From NCBI GenBank assembly GCA_030596185.1, contig JAUVKP010000012.1:1-9857 (forward strand): a stretch of DNA of 9,857 nucleotides. Direction: 5' to 3'. Origin of the DNA: Fidelibacterota bacterium (GTDB taxonomy: Bacteria > Fidelibacterota > Fidelibacteria > Fidelibacterales > Fidelibacteraceae). Positions 1 through 6,833 of this stretch are shown piece after piece. Position 1 is the first letter of the stretch. Every line of letters starts with the position of its first letter. The notes beneath the pieces are model-generated. The model was not told the DNA's origin and ran no database searches. It saw only the letters and a list, made by a program, of their open reading frames with translations. A program made the position numbers and the translations under genes.

Positions 1-120
1 AGATCCCTTCTCCCTCTCGACTCTCAACTATTCGACTTTTAATGCACATATAAAAAAGGAACAGGCATGCCTGTTTCCTACACGAGCTTTAATATTTTCC
101 TATACAAAAAAAGGGCTCAG
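1..120. repeat. 120-base direct repeat, copy 1
   Basis: This stretch matches 204-323 at 119 of 120 positions; the only difference is A at 60 against G at 263. The copy begins at the window edge, so the true unit may extend further left. The start-to-start distance is 203 bases. Each copy holds two hairpin elements, and no open reading frame in it looks like a protein. Confidence 0.93.
52..81 (-). repeat. Terminator-like palindromic element, core ACAGGCATGCCTGT, copy 1
   Basis: A6 is followed by GGA, the perfect 14-base palindrome ACAGGCATGCCTGT (61-74) and TTCCTAC. On the minus strand this reads as a hairpin followed by a short T-tract, like an intrinsic terminator. No gene ends directly upstream of it. 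Confidence 0.6.
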
Positions 121-123
121 CCC
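106..123 (-). repeat. Short terminator-like hairpin beside copy 1
   Basis: Seven A (106-112) precede GGGC TCA GCCC (113-123). On the minus strand this is a four-base-pair GC stem followed by seven T. It occupies the same place as the longer hairpin at 309-339 in copy 2, with a different right arm. Confidence 0.45.
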
Positions 124-203
124 CGATACTTCTGGGTCGAAAAATCCATTCATGGTACATAAGTTCTCCTCATGAATAGATCCTTCACTTCGTTCAGGAT
201 GAC

Positions 204-323
204 AGATCCCTTCTCCCTCTCGACTCTCAACTATTCGACTTTTAATGCACATATAAAAAAGGGACAGGCATGCCTGTTTCCTACACGAGCTTTAATATTT
301 TCCTATACAAAAAAAGGGCTCAG
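204..323. repeat. 120-base direct repeat, copy 2
   Basis: This is the second copy of the repeat at 1-120, with one mismatch. Identity ends inside a hairpin at CTCAG: copy 1 continues CCCCGATAC and copy 2 continues AATTCTGAG. The 83 bases between the copies (121-203) hold no gene and include ATCCTTCACTTCGTTCAGGAT, whose ends are complementary. Confidence 0.93.
255..284 (-). repeat. Terminator-like palindromic element, core ACAGGCATGCCTGT, copy 2
   Basis: The layout is as at 52-81: A6 (255-260), GGG, the same 14-base palindrome (264-277) and TTCCTAC. The single A-to-G change relative to copy 1 turns one flanking A-T pair into a possible G-U wobble, so the hairpin is largely kept. Confidence 0.6.
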
Positions 324-339
324 AATTCTGAGTCCCTAC
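309..339 (-). repeat. Terminator-like palindromic element, core CTCAGAATTCTGAG
   Basis: Seven A (309-315) precede GGG, the perfect 14-base palindrome CTCAGAATTCTGAG (319-332), then TCCC and TAC. The two arms pair through GGG/CCC with one bulged T. On the minus strand the hairpin is followed by seven T, a convincing intrinsic-terminator shape about 345 bases past the last gene. Confidence 0.65.
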
Positions 340-398
340 TTGAATCTTGGATCCCAACTACGTTAAAACTTCGTTGGGCATGCTTGTTTCTCTACTTC

Positions 399-415
399 GC
401 TCCGAATATCGGAGC
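399..415. repeat. GCTCCGA-ATA-TCGGAGC hairpin
   Basis: A perfect 7-base-pair inverted repeat with a three-base loop, flanked on both sides by CTAC (CTCTACTTC before, TACTTAG after). A related shorter hairpin lies at 467-481. No T-tract follows on either strand. Confidence 0.55.
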
Positions 416-466
416 TACTTAGAGCAAGCTTAAATCTTCTACTTTACACTTTTGCCTTCCCCCTAC

Positions 467-481
467 GCTCCTATTCGGAGC
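467..481. repeat. GCTCC-TATTC-GGAGC hairpin
   Basis: A five-base-pair inverted repeat with a five-base loop, preceded by CCCTAC and followed by TACGG. It shares the GCTCC/GGAGC arms and the following TAC with the hairpin at 399-415. The bases between the two (416-466) and the stretch 482-565 hold no gene that I can support. Confidence 0.45.
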
Positions 482-565
482 TACGGAGGACAAGTTTGCC
501 CCGGGGTTAATCATGTTCTCAAACAAAATATTTCCTTTCGGCTATTAGCTTATCGATTTCTTTTC

Positions 566-615
566 GACCAGCCAGCACCCATCCGCCAGCTGTCGGATGG
601 TCGAGCTGGCAGGTC
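566..615. repeat. Long interrupted hairpin (REP-like or plus-strand terminator)
   Basis: Three nested complementary blocks face each other: GACC (566-569) with GGTC (612-615), GCCAGC (571-576) with GCTGGC (605-610), and CCATCCG (579-585) with CGGATGG (594-600). The loop is eight bases and there are small internal mismatches. Five T follow on the plus strand (616-620), so it could terminate rightward transcription, although no plus-strand gene is seen to the left. Its GC-rich arms stand out from the AT-rich surroundings. It could equally be a repetitive extragenic palindrome. Confidence 0.6.
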
Positions 616-627
616 TTTTTCATGCAC

Positions 628-656
628 AAAAGAAAAGGGACGGCCTCGACCGTCCC
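628..656 (-). terminator. Intrinsic terminator closing the receptor operon
   Basis: On the minus strand a 7-base-pair stem, GGGACGG (656-650) with CCGTCCC (643-637), encloses a six-base loop and is followed by TTTTCTTTT (636-628). It lies 26 bases beyond the PorV-like stop at 683 and is the only clear terminator right after the three-gene operon. It also fits the A-tract / GGG / palindrome / CCC-CTAC scaffold of the repeats further downstream. Confidence 0.8.
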
Positions 657-682
657 CTACTTTGTACTTTATACTTTTCTTC

Positions 683-1693
683 CTAGAAATCCATACCTAT
701 AGTAAACATATTGATATAACCAAGATCACCATATGATACAAAAGCATAGTCAAATTGAATGCCATATGATGATGTAAGCATGTATTTCATGCCAATGCCG
801 GCAGTTAGACCACCATTACGTTCATCCATAAACAAGGTACGGAATCCTGTGCGAAGATATAACATTTTCCATAATGCTAATTCTGTTCCAATATTGACAT
901 ATTCGGTATTATCACTGGGATGTAAAGCATCAATTGCCCAGGTCCATTTCAAATATCCTTTATCAATGAACTCTCCAGCCAAACCTACACGGAAAGTCAA
1001 AGGAAGTGCCCATGTATCCAATTCATAATTTGCGGGGATCTGATCATTGTTGCCATACATATCTTCTGCAGGATCATTATAGAAGCGAACATCGCGACCT
1101 GAAAGTTGCATTGTACCGCCAAAGTTCGTGATTGACATTCCCAAACGAATATCCTTGAAAGGGGTGGTAAACAAAGCTCCAACATCAAAGGCAAGCGTGG
1201 AAGCTTTCATATGCCAAATTGTTTCTTGAATGAATTTAACCTGACCACCGATCGAAAACCGGTCAGTCAGATTATTTGCGTAGGCAACAGACATATTTAA
1301 ATTTTGTGCAACAAAATATTCGCCGGTTCCTTGGGGGTTTAATTCTGTCCTTACAGGCATTTCACCGTAATCGAGCATCGTAAGCTGCACACCGATCGTA
1401 CCCATTCTTCCCATATCCAAAGCTGCTGCAGCATTGAAAAATTGAGTTTCTACGAGCCAATTTGATTGTGAAAAAGTGGCTGCTTGTGTTCCGTACCTTG
1501 ATAATCCTGCAGGATTCCATTGCAGGGCGGAAAGACCTTCAGGATTTGCAACTGTTGCTTCACCCATTGCCATTGTTCTGGCCTGTGTGCCTATTTTTAA
1601 GAATTGAGCTGCTGATGTACCCGATTTTGTTGTAGCAAATAGCTGTCCAACAGCAAGGATCAATATCATTATAATTATTATATATTTTCTCAT
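683..1693 (-). CDS. PorV/PorQ-family outer-membrane beta-barrel protein
   Basis: The 336-residue product has a signal peptide (residues 1-20, MRKYIIIIMI...QLFA) and then the family hallmark SAAQFLKIGTQARTMAMGEA followed by LSALQWNPAGLSR. The rest is alternating amphipathic beta-strands ending in TIGMDF with a terminal Phe, as expected of an outer-membrane barrel. PorV of the T9SS is a FadL-like barrel that receives cargo from the SprA translocon and hands it to the attachment machinery. Many FCB genomes carry several paralogues next to cargo genes. The start overlaps the upstream stop as ATGA (1693-1690), so translation is probably coupled to the secreted cargo protein; a GGTG stretch five bases upstream may serve as ribosome site. 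This context suggests a dedicated role in export or anchoring of the upstream protein, but a porin-like role is not excluded. Confidence 0.87.
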   Translation of the reverse strand: MRKYIIIIMILILAVGQLFATTKSGTSAAQFLKIGTQARTMAMGEATVANPEGLSALQWNPAGLSRYGTQAATFSQSNWLVETQFFNAAAALDMGRMGTIGVQLTMLDYGEMPVRTELNPQGTGEYFVAQNLNMSVAYANNLTDRFSIGGQVKFIQETIWHMKASTLAFDVGALFTTPFKDIRLGMSITNFGGTMQLSGRDVRFYNDPAEDMYGNNDQIPANYELDTWALPLTFRVGLAGEFIDKGYLKWTWAIDALHPSDNTEYVNIGTELALWKMLYLRTGFRTLFMDERNGGLTAGIGMKYMLTSSYGIQFDYAFVSYGDLGYINMFTIGMDF

Positions 1694-4600
1694 TTTATCA
1701 CCGCAAATTTACCGGTTTTAGTACCAAGTCCGGATGCTTTTGCATCGACTTGCCACAAGTAAACTCCATAAGCAATATCAGAATTATCTTTATTCAGCAA
1801 GCTATATGCTTCTGAACCATCAAACATTGCCTGATTGATATTACCACCCGAATTATGCTCTAAGGTCTTGACATGCTCGCCACTGATCGTATAGATCTTT
1901 ATCGTACATATGGGAGGAAGATTTGTAAAGTATACCCTACGCTCCCCTCGTCCCGAAACATAGCCGCTGGAAGGCTCCCAGATAGCTTGTGCACAATAAG
2001 GATTCGGTACAACGGTAATACCATCCAGAGGATTTGCGATCTCGCTGGGATCATAAGTCGCTTCGGCTGTAGCAAAGCTGATCGTATCTTCTACTGAGAA
2101 TGGACGTGAAAGTGAGATCTTATATACATCTCCATCCTGGGGCATGATCGTATCACCGCTTGTCGGATAATTGAACCATAAACGCCATACGGCATAATCC
2201 ATAGAAGCAATTGATTCACTTAAAATGAAAATATCAGAATCCATTGTATAATTTCCGCTCACATGAGGTGATATATAAATGGGTGCTTCAGTTGTATCTG
2301 CACTCATATCATAAATCTTAAAAGGTGCATGCTGATTGAAAACCGTATTTTCACTAAGATAATCTTCATTCCACACCAACTGATAATCATGATCGTAAAT
2401 ATCATCAGATTCCTGAGTAATACTTCCAGAGAGTGTTGTTTGACTATTATACCAACCACTCTTATCCAGATCTCTATCTAATGGATCATCTTTAACGAAC
2501 AATTTCATACCATCAAAAACTTGCATTGCATCTTCGTTATTTAGATATCCGCTGCGATAGACCGGTTTGTAATTAAATGTGAGATAAACCATATCATTCA
2601 ATAAAGAATTATCAAATTGAATACGCCCAATACCATGATCAACTAGATAAAGTGAAGAAGATATCTCATTTCCGAGTTCATCATAAACCTTTACGTTGGA
2701 TACTTTTGATTTATTTATTTGTATCCATAAGGTCGAGATCACTTCCAAAGTATCATAGTACATTGTCGTAAGATCCGTTACCGATAACTCAATACTGCCG
2801 GCAGAACCGGAATTTTCAAATGTAAGTTCATAATCCATTCCATCTTTGACTGAGATCATATCAACAAATTTTATATCAATATCGCCGGTACCTGATTTAT
2901 TATTTGAACGATCGATAGATCCATTAAAGAATGTCGGTGCTTGAACTCCCGGTGATGCCTTCTGTGGTGTAGCAACTCCCGTATTTTTATCAAGCGTGAT
3001 CGCTTTGGTATAAGGATCCTGATCAATGATCTTTGTACATTCTGTCGGTGTTAAGTTATGAATTCCACTCGTATCACCAATATCGTAGGAGCAAACGGCG
3101 TAGTAATATGTCACGCCATTGACAAGTCCCGTATCAGCATATTCATGAACCAAACCGTTATCGGTACCAAGATCATAATGAACTCCGCCATTACCAACCA
3201 TTGCCGGACCTGTTATACCGTCTTTTTTGTCGAATTTTGCAATAGGCTTATGCAGTGTAGGTACACCGTATGCATTAGTAATTGTCAGACACTCGTTAAA
3301 TCCGGGATCTGTAGATCGATAGATCGCATATCCTTCAAAATCATATCCAAATAAAGGATCAAAAGATAATTCTGCATTATCATCCCAATACAAAGATACT
3401 CTTCCGTCACCCGGTACAACAGTAAGTTTAGGTTTATAAGGAGACACTGCAAATTGGTAACCGTTATCATAGATCGTTTGGACCGTTTTGGCAGTTTCAT
3501 ATAGATCTCGTTTATCCACACCCATTAACAAGGCGATTGAAAAACGTTGGGAATCTCCGGCTTTAAGAGGAAAATAACCTGTACCGTAAAGAAAAATATT
3601 ATCTGAACGCTGGGTAATTTCCGTATTATCATCTGTAAGAGGAACTTCGGGTACCATTTTATTCCAAATGGCTTTATCATAGCGAATACCACTGGCTCCA
3701 TATTCAAAAGCATCAAAACTTGTCAATCCGATCTGATCGGCTTCGTCAAGATCAGTTGCATCAAAATTTGGTTCACCCGGTTTTGTGGGGTCATCAGGAT
3801 CACCTGCTGTCGGCATTCCGTCACCTTCACCAAAATCAGGACCGGGGTATCCGGGATCCAATGGACCTAAACCATCTTGACCGACATCATCACGATCAAC
3901 ATTCCAGTCACCGTCATTATCTATGCCATCCTGCATAGATTCATCGATAAGACCATCACCATCATTATCAATACCGTCATAGGGATTACCGGGACTTTCA
4001 AGAAAAGTATATCCCAACCAACCGGTTTCACCGTTCCAGTCACCCCTGTTATCACTATCGTAACCGTAAACCATATTCAATTCATTATCAAAATAGGCCA
4101 TATCATCGGAATAATCATTAGATCCACCGATATGCGGGTCACCGAACATACCGAATACGACTTTTTCGTAATCATTTTTACTGTCATTTGTCACATTATA
4201 AACAAAGAAAACAACATCGTTTGCTTCGGGGTTAGACCACTGATAAGCGCGGCAGGTAACTCTTAAGCCATTACCACCATATGTCAGTTTAACTGAATCG
4301 AATGGGGCAACATCTTCAGGTCTGTAGGGTTTGAATGCCGGATAAAATTCCAAATTATAGCGATCATCCATTTCAAAGTAGATCGATTGATCAGCCGATG
4401 AAACGCCTGCTTTATATGTACCGGGCCAGTTATTCCCCCAGGCCGGATTCCATGTCTCGGGTTTATGAGAGAGAGGAATACTTTCGCTTTCAGGATTTCC
4501 ATAATCTGCCAATGGTTCCCATCCCCAACGATAGTTGGTAGGACTGACCTCGTTCATCAGGACACCACCCCCGGAAAGAAGTCCGTCGGTAATGATATAA

Positions 4601-5022
4601 TAAGTTGTATCATAACCTGCTGCACTTCTATCTAGTGTTTTTTGTCCTTCAGCGCCCGTATAGGCTTCATGAATATAATATCCATTGGTATCTACCGGTA
4701 CTTCAACACCTACAAGAGGACCAAATTCATACGCATAACCATGAGCAGAATAGATCGGCCATTCCATTGAAGGTTCACGTGAAGGGTGACCAATTGAGCC
4801 ATAATCGAATACCAATGTACGGATCTGGTTTCCGGAAACGATCGCTTCGCGCGGAACGGGACGTTCGTCATCAGTGATCGTGGGTTTTTGCAATTCTTGC
4901 TGTTTCTTAAAATATATCTCCTTTTCAAGACCGGACCTTACTTGTACGCTTGAATCCAAGCCATAGAGGCTGAAGGCAGTAAGCAACATTAAGGAGATAA
5001 GATATATATGATTTCTTTTCAT
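1690..5022 (-). CDS. Large secreted surface protein with calcium loops, FN3-like segment and T9SS-type sorting domain
   Basis: The 1110-residue product has a signal peptide at about 1-21 (MKRNHIYLISLMLLTAFSLYG). An aromatic, Asp-rich region without a recognised fold follows. Near 349-379 are two thrombospondin-3-like loops (DGIDNDGDGLIDE and DGIDNDGDWNVDRDD) and then a Pro/Gly/Asp-rich stretch. Residues about 533-650 look like a fibronectin-III-type domain (GRVSLYWDDNAE, FEGYAIYRSTDPGF, GVTYYYAVCSYD). The C-terminus from about 1003 (VVPNPYCAQAIW, CTIKIYTISGEHVKTL, IAYGVYLWQVDAK, GKFAVIK) is a T9SS-type sorting domain. I chose the ATG at 5022 because AAGGAA lies six bases before it and the signal peptide starts there; the in-frame ATG at 5043 has no good ribosome site. 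It lies between the receptor and the PorV-like gene, so it may be the surface-exposed partner of the receptor. The enzymatic role, if any, is unknown. Confidence 0.84.
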   Translation of the reverse strand: MKRNHIYLISLMLLTAFSLYGLDSSVQVRSGLEKEIYFKKQQELQKPTITDDERPVPREAIVSGNQIRTLVFDYGSIGHPSREPSMEWPIYSAHGYAYEFGPLVGVEVPVDTNGYYIHEAYTGAEGQKTLDRSAAGYDTTYYIITDGLLSGGGVLMNEVSPTNYRWGWEPLADYGNPESESIPLSHKPETWNPAWGNNWPGTYKAGVSSADQSIYFEMDDRYNLEFYPAFKPYRPEDVAPFDSVKLTYGGNGLRVTCRAYQWSNPEANDVVFFVYNVTNDSKNDYEKVVFGMFGDPHIGGSNDYSDDMAYFDNELNMVYGYDSDNRGDWNGETGWLGYTFLESPGNPYDGIDNDGDGLIDESMQDGIDNDGDWNVDRDDVGQDGLGPLDPGYPGPDFGEGDGMPTAGDPDDPTKPGEPNFDATDLDEADQIGLTSFDAFEYGASGIRYDKAIWNKMVPEVPLTDDNTEITQRSDNIFLYGTGYFPLKAGDSQRFSIALLMGVDKRDLYETAKTVQTIYDNGYQFAVSPYKPKLTVVPGDGRVSLYWDDNAELSFDPLFGYDFEGYAIYRSTDPGFNECLTITNAYGVPTLHKPIAKFDKKDGITGPAMVGNGGVHYDLGTDNGLVHEYADTGLVNGVTYYYAVCSYDIGDTSGIHNLTPTECTKIIDQDPYTKAITLDKNTGVATPQKASPGVQAPTFFNGSIDRSNNKSGTGDIDIKFVDMISVKDGMDYELTFENSGSAGSIELSVTDLTTMYYDTLEVISTLWIQINKSKVSNVKVYDELGNEISSSLYLVDHGIGRIQFDNSLLNDMVYLTFNYKPVYRSGYLNNEDAMQVFDGMKLFVKDDPLDRDLDKSGWYNSQTTLSGSITQESDDIYDHDYQLVWNEDYLSENTVFNQHAPFKIYDMSADTTEAPIYISPHVSGNYTMDSDIFILSESIASMDYAVWRLWFNYPTSGDTIMPQDGDVYKISLSRPFSVEDTISFATAEATYDPSEIANPLDGITVVPNPYCAQAIWEPSSGYVSGRGERRVYFTNLPPICTIKIYTISGEHVKTLEHNSGGNINQAMFDGSEAYSLLNKDNSDIAYGVYLWQVDAKASGLGTKTGKFAVIK

Positions 5023-5045
5023 ATTAAATTCCTTGGTTTTCATCT

Positions 5046-6833
5046 TTAACTGTTAAAATCCCAGCTGATACTTAGGAGTATTTGTCTCGGATTTGAATAG
5101 TTTGTCGGACTATACAGGTATTCTTCAAGAGAATGGATACCCTCAGTGTCCGGATATTTCTCTGCCGGATCACCCACATAAGTCGGGATCAAAGTATAAC
5201 CTGAACGACCTGTATCCGTGAACACATAACGTTCATTGGACGTATCAAAGAGGTTGTAAACTTTTAGATTTACACTAAACCTTTGAGATCCCAGATTAAA
5301 GTATTTATATGCTTTGAAGTCAACAGTAAATTCCGAAAGTTTTCTATCTGAATTCTCTTCGGCATCTCTTTGTCCCTGAACGGTAGGTGTATAAGGTTTA
5401 CCTGTTGAGAAACGGCCAAGAATACCAATACCAAGATCTTTCATCGGGGTAATGGTCAAGTTACCATTGATAGTATGACGCACATCCCAATCCAGAGGTA
5501 CAACTTTTGTTTCACTTTCGACATTATTCAAAGCATCATAATATTTTGCATCCGGTGAAGAAGCTACACCTTCAGCGATCTGATACGTATAATCGGCATT
5601 GAAAGTCAGGAACTGTCCACCGCGTTGGGTCAGTGCAAATGTAATACCGCGAACATTACCGTAATCTTCAGTAATGTATCGGGTATACTTGTATGTATTA
5701 TCAACAAAGTTATATTCAGTCGACAACCAATTGATAATATCACGATAGAAGATCGTCAGATCAATGGCAGTCGAGGATGATAGCTGCTGTTGCAACCCTA
5801 ATTCATACATGACTGTTTTCTGGGGTTCGATGTCCGGATTGCCAAATCTCGATACACTGGCTCCCCTCTTGAGAAGAGGATTGGTATAAAGGTAATAAAA
5901 TGATGGCATTTGGAAAAAATGTCCGTATGAAAAGTGGATAAAACCCTGATCTGTGATCGGGAAACTCACGCCAAGTCGTGGGCTTAACTGATGTTTAGGC
6001 GTTACATCTGATGTATCGCTTGTCAAAGGATCAATATTGACCGTATTGGCATTAAAATAATCATAACGCAAACCCGCTTGAATAATGATATCCTTTACTT
6101 CAATTTTATCTTGGATGTAAGCAGAAAAATCATAGGGTTTATGAGTGAAATAATCATGATTTGAAACACCCGCATTTTGAATGAATGGCGGGATAGTCTC
6201 ATCCTGTTCACTCATTTGAAGGACAGAACTGTTCCGATGTCGTTCGTAAGTATTAAATTCAAAACCGGTTCTAATCAGATTCTCACGATTTACTTGTGAA
6301 ATATAATCAAATTTTACGGTATGGGATTTATCTTCTGAGATATAATAACCCATACGTTGACCGCCATAAGTAAAATGGTAAGCCGGTACATCGGTTCTGT
6401 GTCTATCAAGAACATAGTATGGTACGTCAACAGTTGAATCACCAATACCCAGTGTGTACCAGGTATCATTTGGAATAAAAGCACCGTATTCATTAATAAA
6501 ATCCCAATCGATGGAAAGGTCGCTATCAAGAACACCGTTTTGATTCAGGTCTTCAGAAACATTTAAACCGGGAATAATATCAATAACACCATTACCATTC
6601 AGATCTTCATCCAGGTTATATGGGAAATCGATCTTATTTACGTATTGTTCTGAATGACTTGTTTTATAAGAATATTTTAAGGTAAAATAAGATTTTTCTG
6701 TAATTGTTTGAGTAATATGAAGCGCATGCATCATATCATTTGAACTATATTGGTAACGACCATCCGGAGCATACATCGATGCATGCTCATAATTTTGCCA
6801 TTCCCCAAAATCACCGATTAATTGATACATCAA
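5046..6833 (-). CDS. TonB-dependent receptor, C-terminal beta-barrel part (frame 2 of a split gene)
   Basis: This frame supplies most of the 22-strand outer-membrane barrel of the receptor. It shows alternating aromatic strands (YFTLKYSYKT, FIHFSYGHFFQMPSFYYLY, YELGLQQQLSSSTAIDLTIF), the late-barrel FNPDIEPQ-like segment FGNPDIEPQKTVMYELG, the FNLGSQRFSVNLKVYNLFDT strand, and a final PRQILLSISWDFNS strand. In-frame homology extends upstream of the nominal TTG/ATG starts at 6833/6830 to about 6875, so this is not an independent gene. It has no signal peptide and could not reach the outer membrane alone. TGATG at the junction would permit reinitiation, but the product would be cytoplasmic. An extracellular-loop region carries two DLNxNG calcium-loop-like motifs (about 6611-6525). 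The stop is 23 bases from the next start, indicating an operon. The ligand is unknown; no SusD-like partner is seen. Confidence 0.85.
   Translation of the reverse strand: MMYQLIGDFGEWQNYEHASMYAPDGRYQYSSNDMMHALHITQTITEKSYFTLKYSYKTSHSEQYVNKIDFPYNLDEDLNGNGVIDIIPGLNVSEDLNQNGVLDSDLSIDWDFINEYGAFIPNDTWYTLGIGDSTVDVPYYVLDRHRTDVPAYHFTYGGQRMGYYISEDKSHTVKFDYISQVNRENLIRTGFEFNTYERHRNSSVLQMSEQDETIPPFIQNAGVSNHDYFTHKPYDFSAYIQDKIEVKDIIIQAGLRYDYFNANTVNIDPLTSDTSDVTPKHQLSPRLGVSFPITDQGFIHFSYGHFFQMPSFYYLYTNPLLKRGASVSRFGNPDIEPQKTVMYELGLQQQLSSSTAIDLTIFYRDIINWLSTEYNFVDNTYKYTRYITEDYGNVRGITFALTQRGGQFLTFNADYTYQIAEGVASSPDAKYYDALNNVESETKVVPLDWDVRHTINGNLTITPMKDLGIGILGRFSTGKPYTPTVQGQRDAEENSDRKLSEFTVDFKAYKYFNLGSQRFSVNLKVYNLFDTSNERYVFTDTGRSGYTLIPTYVGDPAEKYPDTEGIHSLEEYLYSPTNYSNPRQILLSISWDFNS

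Noticed and set aside
1..323. CRISPR array
   Set aside because: There are only two copies, the repeat is 120 bases and the spacing is 83 bases; neither repeat nor spacer size fits, and no cas gene is present.
172..366. 64-residue plus-strand reading frame in the repeat region
   Set aside because: It is built largely from the direct repeat, has no ribosome site and encodes no recognisable protein pattern.
1..660. Insertion sequence or remnant
   Set aside because: No transposase fragment, terminal inverted repeat pair or target duplication can be recognised; the palindromes are internal and multiple.
1..680. tRNA or other structured RNA gene
   Set aside because: No cloverleaf with T-arm and anticodon features was seen; the stems present are simple hairpins.
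452..736. 94-residue plus-strand reading frame
   Set aside because: It begins at a TTG without a ribosome site, runs through two strong hairpins and overlaps the 3' end of the PorV-like gene in antisense.
3720..4266. Two overlapping plus-strand frames rich in His/Ile/Thr
   Set aside because: They are the antisense of the Asp/Asn/Gly-rich calcium-loop stretch of the cargo protein; the biased composition keeps stops rare.
5046..6833. Independent barrel protein starting at 6833 or 6830
   Set aside because: In-frame receptor homology continues upstream to 6875 and there is no signal peptide, so this is the second half of one receptor.
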